A DNA stretch of 64,000 nt from Planctomycetota bacterium (GTDB lineage Bacteria; Planctomycetota; UBA8742; UBA2392): assembly GCA_020845475.1 (NCBI GenBank), contig JADLFN010000065.1, forward strand, positions 1 through 64,000. The letters run 5' to 3'. The notes under the pieces were generated by a model. It worked only from the letters and a program-made list of their open reading frames with translations, had not been told where the DNA came from and ran no database searches. This document shows, in pieces, positions 26,266-34,121 of this stretch. The first letter of the stretch is position 1; each line of letters begins with the position of its first letter. A program made the position numbers and the translations under genes.

Positions 26266-27873
26266 CTACATGCTCGCCTTGCGCTTGAGCGACGCGGCTA
26301 CGAATTCACGGAACAGTGGGTGGGCTTTGGTGGGTTTGCTCTGGAACTCGGGGTGGAACTGCACGCCCACGAAGAACGGATGATCTTTGATTTCGACGAT
26401 TTCGACTAGATCGAGCTCGGGGTTGATGCCGGAGATGACCAGGCCCTTCTCGGAAAGCTGCTTGCGATAGGCGTTGTTGAATTCGTAGCGGTGGCGGTGG
26501 CGTTCCTGCACAAGTTCCGCGCCGTAGGCCTTGCGCGCAATGCTGCCTTCCGTGAGCTTGCACGGCTGTGCGCCCAGGCGCATGGTGCCGCCCATGTCTT
26601 TGATGTTGACCTGATCTTTGAGCAACGTGATTACGGGGTGGGGCGAATCCTTGGCGAACTCCGTTGAATGCGCGCCCTTGAGGCCGCACACGTTGCGCGC
26701 AAACTCAATGGTCGCAATCTGCATCCCAAGGCAAAGGCCGTAATAGGGCACGCGATTTTCGCGCGCGAATCGTACCGCGGAAATCTTGCCCTCGATGCCG
26801 CGCTCGCCAAAACCGCCGGGAACGAGAATGCCGCAAACGCCGCGCAGCTTGGCGCCGACATTGTCGTCGGTGATTTCTTCGGCGGCGATGCGCTGCACAT
26901 TGACATCGACGTTATTTGCGATGCCGGCGTGCGCGATGGCTTCGTACACGCTTTTGTAAGCGTCCTTGAGTTCAATGTATTTGCCAACAACGGCGATTTC
27001 GACGCTGCCCTTGGGGTTGGTTACCGTGTGCACGAGTTTTTGCCACTCGTCAAGGTTGGCAGGCTTGGTGGGCAGTCCGAGGCGGTGAATCATTGCGTCA
27101 TCCACGCCCTGTTCGTGCAGCACCAGCGGCAATTCGTAAATCGAGTGCTCGACGTCTTTCTCTTCGAACACGTATTTTTTCTCGACGTTGCAGAAGAGCG
27201 CGATCTTGTCGCGCATTTCCTGCGTCATGCTCTTTTCCGTGCGGCACACCAGCATGTCCGGCTGGATACCGATCTGGCGCAGGATGCCGACGCTTTGCTG
27301 CGTAGGCTTGGTTTTCAGCTCGCCCGAGGCGCGCAGGTAGGGGATCAGCGTGAGGTGAACGAACACGCAATTGTCGCGGCCATGTTCATAGGCGAACTGG
27401 CGGAAAGCTTCGAGGTACGCGGCGGATTCAATGTCGCCCGCGGTGCCGCCGAGTTCGCTGAGCACGACGTCAACTTCCGGGCCGTCGAACTGGCGGATGT
27501 GCGCCTTGATCTCGTTGGTCACGTGCGGCACCACCTGCACGCAGCCGCCGAGGTAAGCGCCGCGGCGCTCTTTGGTGATCACGTTCTGGTAAATGCGGCC
27601 CGTGGTTACGTTACAGGCGCGCGTGAGTGGGCAATTCGAGAAACGCTCGTAGTGGCCGAGGTCGAGGTCGGTTTCGCCGCCATCGGCCGTCACGTAAACC
27701 TCGCCGTGCTGAAACGGGTTCATGGTGCCGGCATCGACATTGAGGTAGGGGTCGAATTTCTGAATGCGCACCCGCAAGCCGCGCGATTCGAGGAGGTTGG
27801 CGATCGAGGCCGTAGTCAAACCCTTGCCGAGAGAGGAAACCACGCCGCCGGTCACGAAAATATGCTTGGTCAT
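26266..27873 (-). CDS. pyrG: CTP synthase
   Basis: The 535-aa protein is full length for the family and makes CTP from UTP, ATP and glutamine in the cytoplasm. The synthase domain opens with [15 protein letters not shown] and contains the [13 protein letters not shown] and [22 protein letters not shown] region (about residues 1-270). The glutamine amidotransferase domain (about 300-530) has the nucleophile Cys in YYGLCLGMQ and the His-Glu pair in VQFHPEF. The start codon at 27873 is only two bases from a heptad array, and the array itself supplies the AGGA that could serve as ribosome binding site. The gene is convergent with the 213-aa protein gene. Confidence 0.98.
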   Translation of the reverse strand: MTKHIFVTGGVVSSLGKGLTTASIANLLESRGLRVRIQKFDPYLNVDAGTMNPFQHGEVYVTADGGETDLDLGHYERFSNCPLTRACNVTTGRIYQNVITKERRGAYLGGCVQVVPHVTNEIKAHIRQFDGPEVDVVLSELGGTAGDIESAAYLEAFRQFAYEHGRDNCVFVHLTLIPYLRASGELKTKPTQQSVGILRQIGIQPDMLVCRTEKSMTQEMRDKIALFCNVEKKYVFEEKDVEHSIYELPLVLHEQGVDDAMIHRLGLPTKPANLDEWQKLVHTVTNPKGSVEIAVVGKYIELKDAYKSVYEAIAHAGIANNVDVNVQRIAAEEITDDNVGAKLRGVCGILVPGGFGERGIEGKISAVRFARENRVPYYGLCLGMQIATIEFARNVCGLKGAHSTEFAKDSPHPVITLLKDQVNIKDMGGTMRLGAQPCKLTEGSIARKAYGAELVQERHRHRYEFNNAYRKQLSEKGLVISGINPELDLVEIVEIKDHPFFVGVQFHPEFQSKPTKAHPLFREFVAASLKRKASM

Positions 27874-27875
27874 TG

Positions 27876-27910
27876 CTAAGTCCTAAGTCCCGGGTCCGAA
27901 GTCCGGAGTC
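27876..27910. repeat. Direct heptanucleotide array at the pyrG start
   Basis: Five units read on the plus strand as CTAAGTC, CTAAGTC, CCGGGTC, CGAAGTC, CGGAGTC. The array ends two bases before the pyrG start codon. On the coding strand the last units read GGACTTAGGACTTAGCA, putting AGGA about ten bases before ATG. Unlike the other three arrays, no inverted arm is seen. The remaining intergenic bases to 28040 show nothing recognisable apart from GCGCGC-rich palindromes. Confidence 0.75.
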
Positions 27911-28040
27911 AAAAACAATCGCATGGCGCGCAGGCGCGCCGAGGCCTTTGAGTCTATTTGGGGTTCATCCCTGACTCGGGAACGGCACTTTAGCGGGGGA
28001 TTTGCAGCGCGCAACCTTGGGGAAAACTTGGGAGCAACGT

Positions 28041-28577
28041 CTATGCAGGCTCCACGCGGCGCTTTACGCCTAGTATGCGTTCGATGCACCACTCCAGACC
28101 TTTCCAGAAACCGATGCGGTCAAGCACGGGATTGAGCACGTTGGTGATCACGCAATAGTGCGTGTTCTTTTCGCCGCGATGGTGCTGCGCGTGCTGGCGC
28201 GGAGTCTGCAGTATCCGCGCTTTCTGCAGCCAGGTCACGATGCGCCAGTGCTCGCGCGGCCCCTGGTGGCTCCACTTGTGAATCTGGTTCGACATCACCA
28301 CCAGCGCCGCAAACAACCACACATGCCACGTAAGCACTCCAAGCGCCGCAGCCGCGCCCACGAGCAGTGCCCCGCCCAGCAGCAGGTCCCAGGAACTCTG
28401 CAGCCAGTTCTTTTTCAAGAAAGCGCGCGGCTGCTTGTGATGCAGCACATTAGGCGCGGCTACGAGCGGGCCGATGACGGGCATGTCTTCTCGGGCGTAG
28501 GCGTCCTCGGCCCAGTGGATGAAACCTGCAAAGAAGTCGGCGAGCAGGATGACCGCGAGGATTTCAAGGATGATCAT
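28041..28577 (-). CDS. CarF/TMEM189-type plasmanylethanolamine desaturase
   Basis: The 178-aa protein has three or four membrane spans and the conserved His clusters of the lipid-desaturase (CarF/PEDS1) family: FFAGFIHWAEDAY (His21), NVLHHKQPRAF (His46-His47), NQIHKWSHQ, and QTPRQHAQHHRGEKNTHYC followed by TNVLNPVLDRIGFW. Known members use a di-iron centre and oxygen to introduce the vinyl-ether bond of plasmalogens in ether lipids. GGGGGAC precedes the ATG at 28577. It is followed at some distance by pyrG on the same strand. No ether-lipid synthesis genes are in the window, so the source of its substrate is not shown. Confidence 0.88.
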   Translation of the reverse strand: MIILEILAVILLADFFAGFIHWAEDAYAREDMPVIGPLVAAPNVLHHKQPRAFLKKNWLQSSWDLLLGGALLVGAAAALGVLTWHVWLFAALVVMSNQIHKWSHQGPREHWRIVTWLQKARILQTPRQHAQHHRGEKNTHYCVITNVLNPVLDRIGFWKGLEWCIERILGVKRRVEPA

Positions 28578-28635
28578 GGCTGTCCCCCATAGAGTGTTCT
28601 ATAAGGTAGTTATATAATGCCATGATAGAATTTCA

Positions 28636-28683
28636 GGAAAAGGGGTCGGGCTCCGGGCGGTTCCGGTGCCTGACCCCTTTTCC
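28636..28683. repeat. Long hairpin, REP-like
   Basis: GGAAAAGGGGTC (28636-28647) pairs perfectly with GACCCCTTTTCC (28672-28683), and a few inner pairs extend the stem around a G/C-rich loop. It lies between the divergent desaturase and DUF2459 genes. From memory, AAAAGGGGTCAGGCACC-type strings are dispersed in several phyla near REP-type elements. It could also terminate transcription entering from either side. An upstream TATAAT at 28613-28618 lacks a convincing -35. Confidence 0.65.
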
Positions 28684-28729
28684 GGCGAGCAGCTTGCAAG
28701 GGTTACGACTCAATTCATAATGACGTGAT

Positions 28730-29452
28730 ATGAGCGCTCCAGTGATCCATGCCGCCCCCAAACGCCGCTTGGTCTGGCGTGTGCTCGCGTGGCCTTTCCG
28801 GCGCTTTCGCTGGCTCTGGATTCCTGCGCTCTATGCCGCGCTTTGCTGGCTGTTCATCGCCGCGGTCACGCCGGCGCCGGGGCCGGTGAAACTGCCGCCA
28901 GTACCAGCGGGAGAATACCGCGTTTGGGTGTTGGGCTATGGCTACCACACCGCGATTTACATCGAGCAACCGCGAGGCTGGCGCCTTGGGCCGCCGGGCA
29001 AAGAAGCCGCGCGGTTTGTCGAGTTTGGCTGGGGCGATCGCGGCTGGTACTACGAGTCGGACATGTCGTGGCTGAGCGGCGCCAACGCAGCGCTTGTGCC
29101 CTCGCGCACGGTGTTCTATGTGGCGGGCTACGACAAAGAGCCTGCGCAGGCCTGGCCGGGTCTGCCGCTTTTCGAGCGCAAGTTCAGTGGCCAGGAATTG
29201 CACGCGCTGGCCCGCACGCTCGAGCAATGCTGCCTGCGTACACTACAGGGCGAGCGCGTTGAGCCGCTGCCCACTTCGCCCGAGTACGAAGGCCGCTTCT
29301 ACGAAAGCCGCGAGTTCTACATCGGCTGGCACTCATGCAATCACTGGACCATCGAGCAACTGCGCAAAGGCGGCCAGGATGTCAGCGAGCTGGGTGTGAT
29401 AACACAAAGCCAGGCTTTCGCCCGGCTTGATGGCTGGAATCCCGTGAAATAG
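28730..29452 (+). CDS. DUF2459 family protein, membrane anchored
   Basis: The 240-aa protein has one N-terminal membrane span (about residues 28-50). A periplasmic domain follows with the DUF2459 features: VWVLGYGYHTAIY with a conserved His, RFVEFGWGDRGWYYE, and WHSCNHWTIEQLRKGG with Cys and His near the end. Its invariant His/Cys residues have been taken to suggest a papain-like fold, but no activity is established. The neighbours give no functional hint: it is divergent from the plasmalogen desaturase across a hairpin and is followed by an operon with its own promoter. Confidence 0.85.
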   Translation: MSAPVIHAAPKRRLVWRVLAWPFRRFRWLWIPALYAALCWLFIAAVTPAPGPVKLPPVPAGEYRVWVLGYGYHTAIYIEQPRGWRLGPPGKEAARFVEFGWGDRGWYYESDMSWLSGANAALVPSRTVFYVAGYDKEPAQAWPGLPLFERKFSGQELHALARTLEQCCLRTLQGERVEPLPTSPEYEGRFYESREFYIGWHSCNHWTIEQLRKGGQDVSELGVITQSQAFARLDGWNPVK

Positions 29453-29574
29453 GGAAACGCGCATCACAGGCTGACGGCAACGCGATACGAACCGGCGCTT
29501 GTCGCCACCACATTACAAGTAGTGTGCAATATGTGCGATTGCGCAAAAAAACATTGAAAAAATGCTTACCGAGT

Positions 29575-29602
29575 TTGACAACCATCAACGATCGACTAAT
29601 CT
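29575..29602 (+). promoter_or_regulatory. Sigma-70-like promoter of the cytochrome operon
   Basis: TTGACA (29575-29580), a 16-base spacer and TAATCT (29597-29602) make the best sigma-70-like promoter in the window, in a locally A+T-rich stretch. Predicted transcription start is near 29609, about 32 bases before the GTG at 29641. This supports that GTG over any start further upstream. Confidence 0.6.
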
Positions 29603-29640
29603 CCATTTTGGTGAACTGGCTGAATGCGCTGGAGGGCGAT

Positions 29641-30915
29641 GTGCGATTCTTGATAACGTCAATCGCGTTTGCCATCGGCGGCATACTCTGCGCAATAGCG
29701 TGCGCGGCATGTAGTCGCGGTGAGAACGGCGGGTTGTCCAACCGCAAAGCTTCCTTGGAAGCGCCTTCTCCAAAAACGTCAGCTGCTTCCTGTTCGAATT
29801 CATCAGGGGGTTCTGGAGTTCGCATTCAACGAATTGAAGGGCTGACTCCGGACGAAGCATTTGTCATCGTTCGCGACTTGAATGGCTTCTTCGATGATTG
29901 CGGATGCGGCGGGCCCGTACGAGGCGGGGTTGCACGAATGCCAGCTGCGGCGCAAGGGATCGGCAAGGTTCACTTCATCTTCATCGGGAACACGACGATT
30001 CCTGCCCCGGCGTCCCTTACGGGCCCGGCGGCTGAGCCAACTCAGCTCCGAAAGCGCGCTGCCTTTGCGGCGGAGGTGTTAAGGGCGCTTCCTTCCGTGA
30101 GCATCATTTCCGGCTCCGACGAATGGGAGTTCTTGGCAACGAAACTCGACACAGCAGACCTCGACCCGCTGAAAAAGTACATCAAAGAGAAGTTGGTCAT
30201 CGCTGATTCAAGCGTTCGCTTCACATCGGACGATCTCGATATCGGGGGGGGGCTGATACCGCTTCCTCAAGCGGCGAATCGAGCCCGCGACATTGTCGTC
30301 GTTGGGGTTTGGCACGCCACAAGAGCGGGCACGCCCTCGCTGGATCGAAGTCTCGGGTCGCTTTGGCGGCTTGCGAACGACCATCCCGAAATCAAAGACC
30401 GGTTGACCGAGCGGCTTTCGTCGACGGCGCCGGTGGTTTCGTATTGGCGCGTTCAGCTCAGTGTTGAAATCCCCGAAGATCTCGGCGTCAGGGTGGCGCT
30501 CGATGACGCGGCGATCTTGCGGTTTCATGACGCGAGTAGCGCGGAAGTAAGCGCCCAGGCTGAGAACAAACCGGTTGAGCGGTGCGAGGCGTGCCACAGC
30601 AAAGCCGTGGCCACATGGAAATCGACCCGCCACGCGAAGGCATACGGAACTTTGGTGCAAGCCAAGCGCTCGCTCGACTCGCGTTGCCTGCCTTGTCATG
30701 TCGAGGCATACGAAACGCGTGGGCAGACTTTGGTGGTGACGCCCGAGAAGGCGGCGGTCACCTGCATGTCGTGCCACCAAGCCAAAAAGGTCTCGGAAGC
30801 CCAGTGCTTGAATTGCCACACAAACCTGGCCGACCCCACAGGGCACTTCCGTTCTCAAGTCAAGTCGATTTGTTCGGGCAAAGGGGATGAGCTAAGCGGT
30901 ACTTGCAGGAGATGA
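29641..30915 (+). CDS. Tetrahaem c-type cytochrome with CGC-motif N-terminal domain
   Basis: The 424-aa protein starts at GTG 29641 (GGAGGG five to ten bases upstream, promoter just before). A lipoprotein-like signal follows, with candidate Cys21 or Cys24. The N-terminal domain carries DDCGCGGPVRGGVARM, the Cys-Gly-Cys pattern seen in UshA-like metallophosphoesterase/cytochrome proteins of planctomycetes, but without recognisable metal-binding residues. The C-terminal 110 residues hold four CXXCH haem sites: CEACH, CLPCH, CMSCH and CLNCH. It is probably an electron carrier on the periplasmic face. It is the first gene of an operon with the 608-aa and Cys-rich proteins. Codon third positions are less G/C-biased than in the flanking genes, suggesting acquisition. 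Confidence 0.82.
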   Translation: MRFLITSIAFAIGGILCAIACAACSRGENGGLSNRKASLEAPSPKTSAASCSNSSGGSGVRIQRIEGLTPDEAFVIVRDLNGFFDDCGCGGPVRGGVARMPAAAQGIGKVHFIFIGNTTIPAPASLTGPAAEPTQLRKRAAFAAEVLRALPSVSIISGSDEWEFLATKLDTADLDPLKKYIKEKLVIADSSVRFTSDDLDIGGGLIPLPQAANRARDIVVVGVWHATRAGTPSLDRSLGSLWRLANDHPEIKDRLTERLSSTAPVVSYWRVQLSVEIPEDLGVRVALDDAAILRFHDASSAEVSAQAENKPVERCEACHSKAVATWKSTRHAKAYGTLVQAKRSLDSRCLPCHVEAYETRGQTLVVTPEKAAVTCMSCHQAKKVSEAQCLNCHTNLADPTGHFRSQVKSICSGKGDELSGTCRR

Positions 30916-30917
30916 AC

Positions 30918-32744
30918 ATGAAGACAAAGACCAGTGGGGTCATTTTGCTCGGCCTCGTGGGCGTGGCCGTCGCGGCATGGTTTTACACGCGGAACGAAAA
31001 CCCCACTGTAAATCAGCCGCAGGCAACCCAGACGGTCGAACGTCCGGTCATCGAGAAACGCGAGCCGACAGCCTCACCGAAGCCAAACGAAACCGCAAAG
31101 GAAGCTGCCCCCGAAATTCCGTCGCCTTCGTTGCGTAACACCGCGGAGGTGATGCGCGACCTCGTAAAGGCCGGAGAGGATTGCAACCTGAAAGCCTGCA
31201 GGGCCGCATACGACGAACTCAAGACGCGGGCCGACCTTCCGGCGAAAACGGTAGCTGCGGAGTTTGACGCGCAGGCCGCGAAAGAGCGGTCAAACCGCCA
31301 ACAACTGTTTGTGCTTGGGTTCCTCGGTCTCCTCCTTGATGTCAGGGATTACTCGTCGCTCTTTGCGTACCTTCGCGCCGTTTGGGCCAAGGAGGGCCTG
31401 TCCGAGGTGCGCGCAAAAGTCTGGGAGCGCAACGAGTTGATGCCCGTTGACAAGCCCGCCGAAGCCGCCCTTACCGACGAAAAGGACGTCATGCACGCCG
31501 ACGTCGTCGCGTTTGTGATGCGAGAGAGATTCATGGACAAGTCGAGCGACCGGTTAACGGCGTTGATCAAGGAGATGCTGGGTCGATATGACGAGTTCAA
31601 ATTCGTTGATCGCAAGGCTATGAGAGAGATTCCTGATGCGTGGATATCAAGGGTACTGACTAGAACCGTGGGAGAGGTGCGCATCGAGGGCAAAGACGCT
31701 CCCATTGTTGCGCCCTACAAAGAAATGTGCAAGACGATCGCGGCTGGCGCACAATTCAGCCCCCGGCTGAGGGCGCAGGCGCGTCTCTATTTCCTACCCC
31801 CTACGAAAGACTTTATTGACCTGCTCGTTGCAGTAGGGGCCAGCGCGTCACAGAACGAGACCGCCAAGCTGCTCGCCGCGTTTATCGATGCCCAGAAGGC
31901 GGAGACCATTACATGGTCGCTGCTCTGGGATGCACTGATCGAAAAGTACGGCGCATCGAAAACGATTGAAGTCCTCCTTTTCGCCCTTCCATGGTCGCGA
32001 AAGCTGCGGAACTTTGGCGATGCGCAGCAATATGCAACCGCGATCGTCAATGACTTCATGGCCGGCAACGACAATCCCGATCACGCGCTTATTATTAACA
32101 GCGCGCTTTGCACCATAGTTTCAGAAGGCGGGCTGTCTTGGAACAACGGCAAAGATCCGCAAGACGCCAGCCAGCCGCGTGGTTTGTTTGTCGGCATGGG
32201 CGTGAATGTCGCAGAGTTAGTCCGCCGATTCAGGAAAATACAGGTACACATTGAAAGGAAATACACCAAGAGCCAGTACATCGCATTTATCGGGCAACTC
32301 ATGCTGAACACCTTCGAGGGTGACACACCGTTGCCTGAGGCGCTGACCACCGCTAAGGAGCTGGCGGAACAGGTTTCAAGTTGGGCTGACGTGTGGACGC
32401 ACATGGCGGTGAGCAAGCTGATTGGGCCGCGGCGCGCCGATATTCCGCAATACGCGTCCGACGTGAAAGCATTCATTCAATATCTTCTTGAACGCGAGGT
32501 ACCGAACCCAGCCGCACATGACGCCCGTAGCTCAAAGCAGTTTGCCGTCCAAGTACTTTGTTCACTTGCAGCGTGCCTTAAGCTCGCGCTTTACCCCCGT
32601 CTTTCCGAGAAGGCAATCACCTCCATGAAACGCATGGAGGCGGTCGCTAGCGAGTTTGTCAAAGGAGGCTCCGAAAAGTACTTCAGGGAAGCGCTCAAGC
32701 CCGCAATTACGGAATTGCGGGCCGAAGGTTACTTGTCCGAGTGA
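30918..32744 (+). CDS. Membrane-anchored helical hypothetical protein, 608 aa
   Basis: ATG at 30918 has AGGAG six bases upstream and follows two bases after the cytochrome stop, so the two are cotranslated. A signal-anchor (residues about 7-25) is followed by a Pro/Glu/Lys linker to about residue 70. The rest is a long alpha-helical domain, possibly a solenoid, with no Cys motifs and no recognised family. Its codon usage, like that of the cytochrome, is less G+C-extreme than in most of the window. The tight link to a periplasmic multihaem cytochrome suggests a periplasmic partner or scaffold, without proof. Confidence 0.8.
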   Translation: MKTKTSGVILLGLVGVAVAAWFYTRNENPTVNQPQATQTVERPVIEKREPTASPKPNETAKEAAPEIPSPSLRNTAEVMRDLVKAGEDCNLKACRAAYDELKTRADLPAKTVAAEFDAQAAKERSNRQQLFVLGFLGLLLDVRDYSSLFAYLRAVWAKEGLSEVRAKVWERNELMPVDKPAEAALTDEKDVMHADVVAFVMRERFMDKSSDRLTALIKEMLGRYDEFKFVDRKAMREIPDAWISRVLTRTVGEVRIEGKDAPIVAPYKEMCKTIAAGAQFSPRLRAQARLYFLPPTKDFIDLLVAVGASASQNETAKLLAAFIDAQKAETITWSLLWDALIEKYGASKTIEVLLFALPWSRKLRNFGDAQQYATAIVNDFMAGNDNPDHALIINSALCTIVSEGGLSWNNGKDPQDASQPRGLFVGMGVNVAELVRRFRKIQVHIERKYTKSQYIAFIGQLMLNTFEGDTPLPEALTTAKELAEQVSSWADVWTHMAVSKLIGPRRADIPQYASDVKAFIQYLLEREVPNPAAHDARSSKQFAVQVLCSLAACLKLALYPRLSEKAITSMKRMEAVASEFVKGGSEKYFREALKPAITELRAEGYLSE

Positions 32745-32768
32745 AAGTCCCAAACCCAAGGAGGAGTT

Positions 32769-33206
32769 ATGTTGCGTTTGATGATGATGACGTGTGTTGC
32801 GCTATGTCTGCTCTGCGCAACGGCGGTTCCGACGTACGCTACCCCAGGTTGCCACTTCGAATGCGTCAATTACTACCAAGTTGGCGAATGGGTACTGGAC
32901 ACAACGTCTGACCCGCTTTGCTGCTATGTGGACGGCGACGGATTTGCAGCTTGGGACAACGAGCCTTGCGAGGGCAACCACAGCCCGGAGAGGCAGTGCT
33001 ATGACAGGGGTTGGCTTTACGGCGATGGAGCGGGTTGCGTATGCACGCCGGACGAGGGGGATGTAGAGAAATGCATTGACGCAACGGTGTTTCGCCAACC
33101 TTGCCGCTACAGGTGCGATCTGGAAGAAGGCATACCCGTCTGCGCGCCTTATGCCTTGGGCAACCCCCAGCCCCTTGGCACGCAAGTACCCGCGCCGTGT
33201 AACTAA
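32769..33206 (+). CDS. Small Cys-rich secreted protein
   Basis: The 145-aa protein has GGAGGAG directly upstream of ATG 32769 and a Sec signal peptide ending near TYA/TPG (residue 24). The 121-residue mature part has 13 Cys, including GCHFEC, LCCYVDGDG and GCVC, evenly spread and with no CXXCH. It is probably a disulfide-stabilised extracellular or periplasmic domain. The odd Cys count leaves one free for a partner or metal. No family is recognised. It is the last gene of the cytochrome operon, 24 bases after the previous stop. Confidence 0.75.
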   Translation: MLRLMMMTCVALCLLCATAVPTYATPGCHFECVNYYQVGEWVLDTTSDPLCCYVDGDGFAAWDNEPCEGNHSPERQCYDRGWLYGDGAGCVCTPDEGDVEKCIDATVFRQPCRYRCDLEEGIPVCAPYALGNPQPLGTQVPAPCN

Positions 33207-33301
33207 GCAACCTGAAGCATGACAATGCCTGGGGCGCGGCTTGCCGCGCCCCTCTCGCTGCATAAAGTCAGGCTTGTTGGGTGCTTGGTCATGCGCCAAC
33301 T

Positions 33302-33562
33302 CTAGCGGTTCTTCTCGATCTGCTTGATTTCTTCGTCACTTACGCCGGCATCGCGTAGCGCGGCCCGGTCCGATTCACTGATCTTTTCGCCCTTTTTAAT
33401 CTTGTCGGAGAACGTGGCAAGCGCGGCCCTTTTGCGTTCGTAGCGCTGCTTGATGAGGTTGGCGGTGCTTTGCCCCGCGTTGAGGTTCTTGTAGCGCTGG
33501 GTGATCTTCTCGACCATCTGGTCGGTCATCTCCGGCGGCGCTTTGAGCTCGTCTGTCGGCAT
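33302..33562 (-). CDS. Small paralogous protein A, 86 aa
   Basis: This is a charged, helical cytoplasmic protein. It shares a clear pattern with the next small gene upstream: VEKITxRYxNL near the start, a basic middle, FxDxxxxG, and LRxAGVxxxEIK near the end. The pair arose by duplication. No wider family was recognised. The C-terminal SDEEIKQIEK superficially recalls SHOCT-type ends. It is leftward, 81 bases after its paralogue with a hairpin between. Confidence 0.7.
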   Translation of the reverse strand: MPTDELKAPPEMTDQMVEKITQRYKNLNAGQSTANLIKQRYERKRAALATFSDKIKKGEKISESDRAALRDAGVSDEEIKQIEKNR

Positions 33563-33590
33563 GTGTGCCCCTCGTTGAACTTGCCCACCG

Positions 33591-33610
33591 TGATAGGCCC
33601 TTTCCTATCA
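33591..33610. other. Hairpin between the small paralogues
   Basis: TGATAGG (33591-33597) pairs with CCTATCA (33604-33610) around a CCCTTT loop. It separates the two paralogous small genes and may be an attenuator or processing site. A short perfect palindrome of this kind could equally be an operator. Confidence 0.4.
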
Positions 33611-33643
33611 TGACCCATGAAAGGGAGTTTGCCCCACAAATCT

Positions 33644-33895
33644 CTAGCCGAGCTTGGCGTATTGCTCGATCAGACCCTTGATCTCAGCCTCGCCCACGCC
33701 GACGGCGCGCAGGGTTTCGATTTCGGCTTCATCGACCCAGCCGTTGCGAACCACGCGATCCGTAAAGCGCTTGATGGCCTCGAGGCGGCGAGTGTATTTT
33801 TCAAGCACGCGCGTGACCGGGTCCTTCACGGCCAAGTTGACGTAGCGGCGCGTGATTTTCTCGACCGTTTGCTCATCGTGTTCTGGCGAAATCAT
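33644..33895 (-). CDS. Small paralogous protein B, 83 aa
   Basis: ATG at 33895 has GGAG at good spacing; longer in-frame starts add residues of non-coding character. The sequence TVEKITRRYVNL, RFTDRVVRNG and LRAVGVGEAEIKGL matches paralogue A position for position in the motif blocks. It is highly charged, helical and without a signal. The function of the pair is unknown. Such tandem small soluble paralogues may be toxin-antitoxin remnants or DNA/RNA-binding helpers, but no known fold was recognised. Confidence 0.7.
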   Translation of the reverse strand: MISPEHDEQTVEKITRRYVNLAVKDPVTRVLEKYTRRLEAIKRFTDRVVRNGWVDEAEIETLRAVGVGEAEIKGLIEQYAKLG

Positions 33896-34121
33896 GGTTG
33901 CTCCGTTGTGCCGCCCCAAGCCCGCACTTGCCTTAACGTAAACTTCGGCAAATGGTTTCAACGAACTGCCAGCGAATACTGTACCAATTGTAATAGCTTG
34001 GTAACGACCGCTACAGGGGGTCTTTTCGGTGACATTCCCCATCGTTTTGGGACTCTAAACGCACGTCCTGCGTCAACTTGCGCTATACTGATGCACCCTG
34101 CCTGCCCCGCGCGAGTGGCTC

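Noticed and set aside
26668-27879. Plus-strand 403-codon frame opposite pyrG
   Set aside because: It is antisense to an unmistakable CTP synthase and has no start signals.
29524-29640. Upstream start for the cytochrome gene
   Set aside because: It lies upstream of the TTGACA/TAATCT promoter; the GTG at 29641 has a good Shine-Dalgarno and leads straight into the signal sequence.
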